A DNA stretch of 64,000 bases from RYN-230 sp963782185 (lineage in GTDB: Bacteria > Actinomycetota > Actinomycetes > Streptosporangiales > Streptosporangiaceae): positions 1-64,000 of the forward strand of contig CAWAJB010000038.1 in the NCBI GenBank assembly GCA_963782185.1, written 5' to 3'. A model generated the notes under the pieces. The model did no database searches, was not told the origin of the DNA, and saw only the letters and a program-made list of their open reading frames with translations. Each line of letters starts with the position of its first letter. Position 1 is the stretch's first letter. Of the stretch, positions 60,427 to 64,000 are shown piece by piece. Position numbers and translations under genes: made by a program.

Positions 60427-62168
60427 GTGGCTGAGGACTTTCCCGCGGGGTTAGCTGATTCCGGCTCGCCCGTGCCCGCCGGACCAGGGCAGATCGCCAG
60501 CTACCAGATGATCGAGGAGATCGGCCGGGGCGGCATGGCCGTGGTCTACCGGGCCCGCGACGTCCGGCTGGGCCGCTGGGTAGCGCTGAAGGTCCTGGCC
60601 GAGGACCTGGCCCGGGACGACGCGTTCCGGCGGCGCTTCATCCGGGAGTCCCAGGCGGCGGCCGCCGTGGATCACCCGAACATCATCCCGATCTTCGACG
60701 CCGGCGAGGCCGGCGGCATGCTGTTCATCGCGATGCGCTACGTCGGCGGCCAGGACGTGCACAGCCTGCTGAACCGGGCCGGCCCCTGCCGGCCGCCCGC
60801 GCCGCCGGCATCGTGGCCCAGGTGGCCTCCGCCCTGGACGCGGCGCACGCGTGCGGGCTCGTGCACCGGGACGTGAAACCGGCCAACATGCTGCTCGGCG
60901 GCCTGGCCGAGGACGGCTCGGAGGATCACGTCTACCTGTCGGACTTCGGCATCAGCAAGACCTCGCAGGCGACCACCAACCTGACGCTGACCGGGCAGGT
61001 CCTCGGCACGCTGAACTATCTGGCCCCCGAGCAGATCGAGGGGCGGACGGTGGACGGCCGGGCGGACGCCTACTCGCTGGCGTGCGCGGCCTTCGAGATG
61101 CTGGCGGGCGCGCCGCCGTTCCGGCGGGATCAGAGCCTGGCGGTCATGTGGGCCCAGCTGTCCGCCCCTCCGCCCGCGCTGACCAGCCAGCGCCCTGACC
61201 TGCCCGCCGCCGTGGACCAGGTCATGTTCCGGGCCCTGGCCAAGGCGCCCGAGGACCGCTATCCGAGCTGCCGCGCGTTCGCCGCGGCGCTGCAGGAAGC
61301 CTGCGGGGTCAGCTCCGCCGACCTGCCGGCCCGCTCGGCCGCGGCGCAGGCGCTCGCGGGCGCTCCTCCCTCTGGCTCGGTGAGCCCCGCCCTGCACCAG
61401 CCCGCGCCGCTCGCGGCGGAGGCAGGCAGGCCCCAGACGACCCCGGTCAGCCCGCCGGTCGGATTTCCCGCACCACCCCGGGCCGCGCCGCCCACGAGCG
61501 CCGATCCCCCGTACGTGGCCCCGCTGGCCGGCGCGGATGTGTCCCGCCCGGCCCCGGCGCGCAGTGCTGATATGTCCCGCCCGGCCCCGCCGCGCGGTGC
61601 TGATGCTCCCTACGTGCCCGCTCCAGGCCGCGCCGGTCCCGCTGGCCCGCCGCCCGCCAGCTGGCCGCCTCAGCCACCGGGGGCACCGGGGCCGTCCCGG
61701 CCGCAACCGCCCCGCAAGCGCCACCGCGGGCTGGCCCTGGTCGCCACCGCCGTGGTCCTGCTGGCCCTGGCGGCCGCCGGGCTCGCCCTGCTGAAGCATC
61801 GTTCCCAGCTGGGCGGCGGGACGCCCGGCGCCAGTGCGTCCACCGGCGCCAGCACGGCCCCGGCCGTCGTTTCGGCGCCCGCCAGCCCGCCCACCGTGGT
61901 GAAGCGCTACTACGCCGCCATCAGCCGCCGGGACTACGGGCGGGCCTGGAAGCTGGGCGGGGACAACACCACGGCCAGCTACCCGCATTTCGTGGCGGGT
62001 TACGACCACACCCGGCGGGATGCGGTGACCATCCTCACCTGGACCGGCGACCAGGTGACGGCGAAGATCGCCGCGTTCCAGACCGACGGCACGGTCAGGT
62101 ACTTCCAGGGCGCCTACGTCGTGGGGAACGGCGTCATCACCTCGTTCAACGTGCACCAGGTCGGCTGA
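60427..62168 (+). CDS. PknB-type Ser/Thr protein kinase, frameshifted
   Basis: Starts at the GTG at 60427 with GGAGG five bases upstream. The first frame holds the P-loop EIGRGGMAVVYRARD, the ATP lysine VALKVL (about residue 54) and VGGQDVHSLLNRAGP. The second frame (60813 on) holds HRDVKPANMLL, LSDFGISKTSQ, YLAPEQIEGRT, a long Pro-rich linker, one membrane segment (GLALVATAVVLLALAAAGLALL in part) and an extracellular domain (VVKRYYAAISRRDYGRAWKL). One extra C in the run at 60783-60786 would restore LPAARAAGIVAQVASALDAA and a single ~580-residue kinase. As written the product stops at 60876. Confidence 0.85.
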
Positions 62169-62299
62169 GGCCACCCCGGGCCGCGGAAGTTGTCGCGGCG
62201 TAAAAGCGTTAGGTAGGCAGGGCCCGGACTGGCACCCTGGCGTACTGCCGTCCCGGCCCCCATCGCTTCGCTCCCCGTTCCGCCCTGGAGAATTCCGCC

Positions 62300-64000
62300 G
62301 TGACATCCCCGCCCGCCGTGCAGGCCCAGGAGGCCCAGGAGGCCCGGCAGGCCAGCGTGCCCGAGTTGCGCTACCCGGCCGACCTCCCGGTGAGCCAGCG
62401 GAGGGACGAGATCGCCGCGGCCATCCGGGACCACCAGGTCGTGATCGTCGCCGGGGAAACCGGCTCGGGGAAGACCACTCAGCTGCCGAAGATCTGCCTC
62501 GGGCTCGGCCGCGGGGTGACCGGGCAGATCGGGCACACCCAGCCCCGCCGGATCGCGGCCCGCACGGTCGCCGAGCGGATCGCCAGCGAACTCGGCACCG
62601 AGCTCGGCGCCACGGTCGGTTACAAGGTCCGCTTCACCGACACCTCCAGCGACAGCACGCTGGTCAAGGTGATGACCGACGGCATCCTGCTCACCGAGAT
62701 GCGCCGCGACCGGCAGCTGCGCCACTACGACACGCTCATCATCGACGAGGCGCACGAGCGCAGCCTCAACATCGACTTCATCCTCGGCTACCTCAAGCGG
62801 CTGCTCCCCCGCCGCCCGGATCTCAAGGTCATCATCACCTCGGCCACGATCGACCCGGAACGCTTCCGTGAGCACTTCAGGGAGTTCGGGGCGCCGGTGA
62901 TCGAGGTGTCCGGGCGGACGTACCCGGTCGAGGTGCGGTACCGGCCGCTGGCTGACCCCGACGACCCGGACCAGGAGCCTAAGGACCAGGTCCAGGGCAT
63001 CCTCGACGCGATCACGGAGCTGAGCGCCGTGGGGCCGGGGGACATCCTCGTGTTTCTCAGCGGCGAGCGGGAGATCCGGGACACCGCCGACGCGCTGGAC
63101 GGGCTGGCCGGCCTGGAGGTGCTGCCGCTGTACGCCCGGCTGTCCGCGGCCGAGCAGCATCGAGTTTTTGCCGGAGGCGGAACAGGAAAGCAGAGCGACC
63201 GCAAGCCCGGCCAGGCGAATCACTTCTCCCGGCGGGTGGTGCTGGCCACCAACGTCGCGGAGACCTCGCTGACCGTGCCGGGCATCAAGTACGTGATCGA
63301 CCCGGGCACCGCGCGGATCTCCCGGTACAGCCAGCGGACGAAGGTCCAGCGGCTGCCGATCGAGCCGGTCTCGCAGGCTTCGGCCAACCAGCGCAAGGGC
63401 CGGTGCGGGCGGACGTCGGACGGCGTGTGCATCCGGCTGTACAGCGAGGAGGACTACGAGAGCCGCCCGGAGTTCACCGACCCGGAGATCCTGCGCACCA
63501 ACCTGGCCTCGGTCATCCTGCAGATGGCCGCGCTGGACCTGGGCGACATGGCCGAATTCCCGTTCGTCGAGCCGCCCGAGTCGAGGAACATCGCGGACGG
63601 GGTGCGGCTGCTGGAGGAACTCGGCGCGTTCTCTCCCGGGCATGAGCCCGGCCGGGGCCGGACCCGGCTGACTGAGACGGGCCGCAGGCTGTCCCGGCTG
63701 CCGCTGGACCCGCGGCTGGGGCGGATGATCCTGGAGGCGGGCCGCAACGGCTGCGCCCGCGAGGTGCTGATCATCACGGCGGCGCTGTCCATCATCGACC
63801 CGCGGGAGCGGCCCGCGGACGCGCGGCAGGCCGCCGACGAGATGCACGCCCGGTTCGCGGAGCCGGGCTCGGACTTCCTGGCTTTCCTGAACCTCTGGGA
63901 CTACCTGCGCGACCGGCAGAGCCAGCTGTCCACGTCGGCGTTCCGGCGGCTGTGCCGCCGCGAGTACCTGCACTTCCTGCGGGTGCGCGAATGGCAGGAC
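62300..64000 (+). CDS. hrpA: ATP-dependent RNA helicase HrpA (DEAH box), cut by window edge
   Basis: At least 567 residues from a GTG at 62300 (GGAG nine bases upstream), running off the right edge. Helicase motifs are I GETGSGKTTQ, Ia TQPRRIAAR, II DEAHERS, III TSATID, IV region FLSGEREIRD, V ATNVAETSLTVPGI and VI QRKGRCGRTSDG, followed by the start of the helicase-associated domain (LGDMAEFPFVEPPESR, DPRLGRMILEAGRNG). HrpA-type helicases act on RNA, including stalled ribosomes in E. coli. Full proteins reach ~1300 residues, so more than half lies beyond the window. Confidence 0.95.
   Translation, partial: MTSPPAVQAQEAQEARQASVPELRYPADLPVSQRRDEIAAAIRDHQVVIVAGETGSGKTTQLPKICLGLGRGVTGQIGHTQPRRIAARTVAERIASELGTELGATVGYKVRFTDTSSDSTLVKVMTDGILLTEMRRDRQLRHYDTLIIDEAHERSLNIDFILGYLKRLLPRRPDLKVIITSATIDPERFREHFREFGAPVIEVSGRTYPVEVRYRPLADPDDPDQEPKDQVQGILDAITELSAVGPGDILVFLSGEREIRDTADALDGLAGLEVLPLYARLSAAEQHRVFAGGGTGKQSDRKPGQANHFSRRVVLATNVAETSLTVPGIKYVIDPGTARISRYSQRTKVQRLPIEPVSQASANQRKGRCGRTSDGVCIRLYSEEDYESRPEFTDPEILRTNLASVILQMAALDLGDMAEFPFVEPPESRNIADGVRLLEELGAFSPGHEPGRGRTRLTETGRRLSRLPLDPRLGRMILEAGRNGCAREVLIITAALSIIDPRERPADARQAADEMHARFAEPGSDFLAFLNLWDYLRDRQSQLSTSAFRRLCRREYLHFLRVREWQD

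Noticed and set aside
62114..63973. 619-residue minus-strand ORF at the right end
   Set aside because: Antisense of hrpA, whose helicase motifs on the plus strand are unambiguous.

Overview
The window is high-GC DNA from an actinomycete. Lineage markers are a mycothiol S-conjugate amidase (mca), F420-type LLM and deazaflavin-dependent (DDN-type) oxidoreductases, an XRE/DUF5753 + DUF397 + ATP-binding-protein trio, SpoIIE-type phosphatases with a SigB/SigF-family sigma factor, PspC/DUF1707 proteins and many GTG starts with 4-base stop/start overlaps. A Streptosporangiales-like lineage is my inference; there is no rRNA or other taxonomic marker.

Layout. 1-10391 (minus): glgX-treY-treZ operon for maltooligosaccharide debranching and trehalose synthesis, with a 3.9 kb direct duplication of treY/treZ. 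The first copy starts exactly at the window edge and carries an N-terminally truncated treY. 10658-12938: XRE regulator, DUF397 protein and a divergent, frameshifted HATPase around a cluster of GTGCA half-sites. 12990-16216: metallophosphoesterase, GntR regulator, decapitated amino-acid permease, choline-kinase-like phosphotransferase. 16209-20774: one uninterrupted ORF joining a dimethylglycine/sarcosine-dehydrogenase-like enzyme to a SulP transporter. 20826-24060 (minus): homogentisate operon hmgA-gntR-fahA. 24162-31332: GGDEF/EAL membrane protein, Tex, cation efflux protein. 31268-34338 (minus): coupled cassette of acyl-CoA-dehydrogenase-like, PIG-L deacetylase, methyltransferase and glycosyltransferase genes, the best candidate for an undescribed pathway. 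34658-38262: small disrupted gene, disordered protein, AI-2E-family and YbhN-family membrane proteins. 38294-43204 (minus): MarR, SigB/SigF-type sigma factor, receiver-PP2C phosphatase, CHASE3 histidine kinase and receiver protein. 43286-46920: a decayed patch with two internally deleted F420 LLM oxidoreductases, a transposase relic, a probably leaderless MarR gene, a STAS protein and an antisense-overlapping membrane-associated gene. 47152-57300: two LigD-type repair proteins (one frameshifted), mca, a MecA-like penicillin-binding protein, DUF4230, VOC, OsmC, sulfotransferase, DDN-type oxidoreductase, a HEAGH-motif protein and universal stress protein. 57323-60274: DUF1707, PspC, PspC-histidine kinase and LuxR regulator around a strong palindromic operator. 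60427-64000: frameshifted Ser/Thr kinase, then hrpA running off the window.

Two window-wide patterns matter to a user. GC-rich minisatellites of 12-24 bp sit in linkers and gene tails. At least five genes carry single-base frameshifts, several in or beside homopolymers or these repeats, so sequencing or assembly error must be weighed before any biological reading. Two SigB-type promoter matches (34600-34623, 52393-52417) suggest local targets for the window's own sigma factor.
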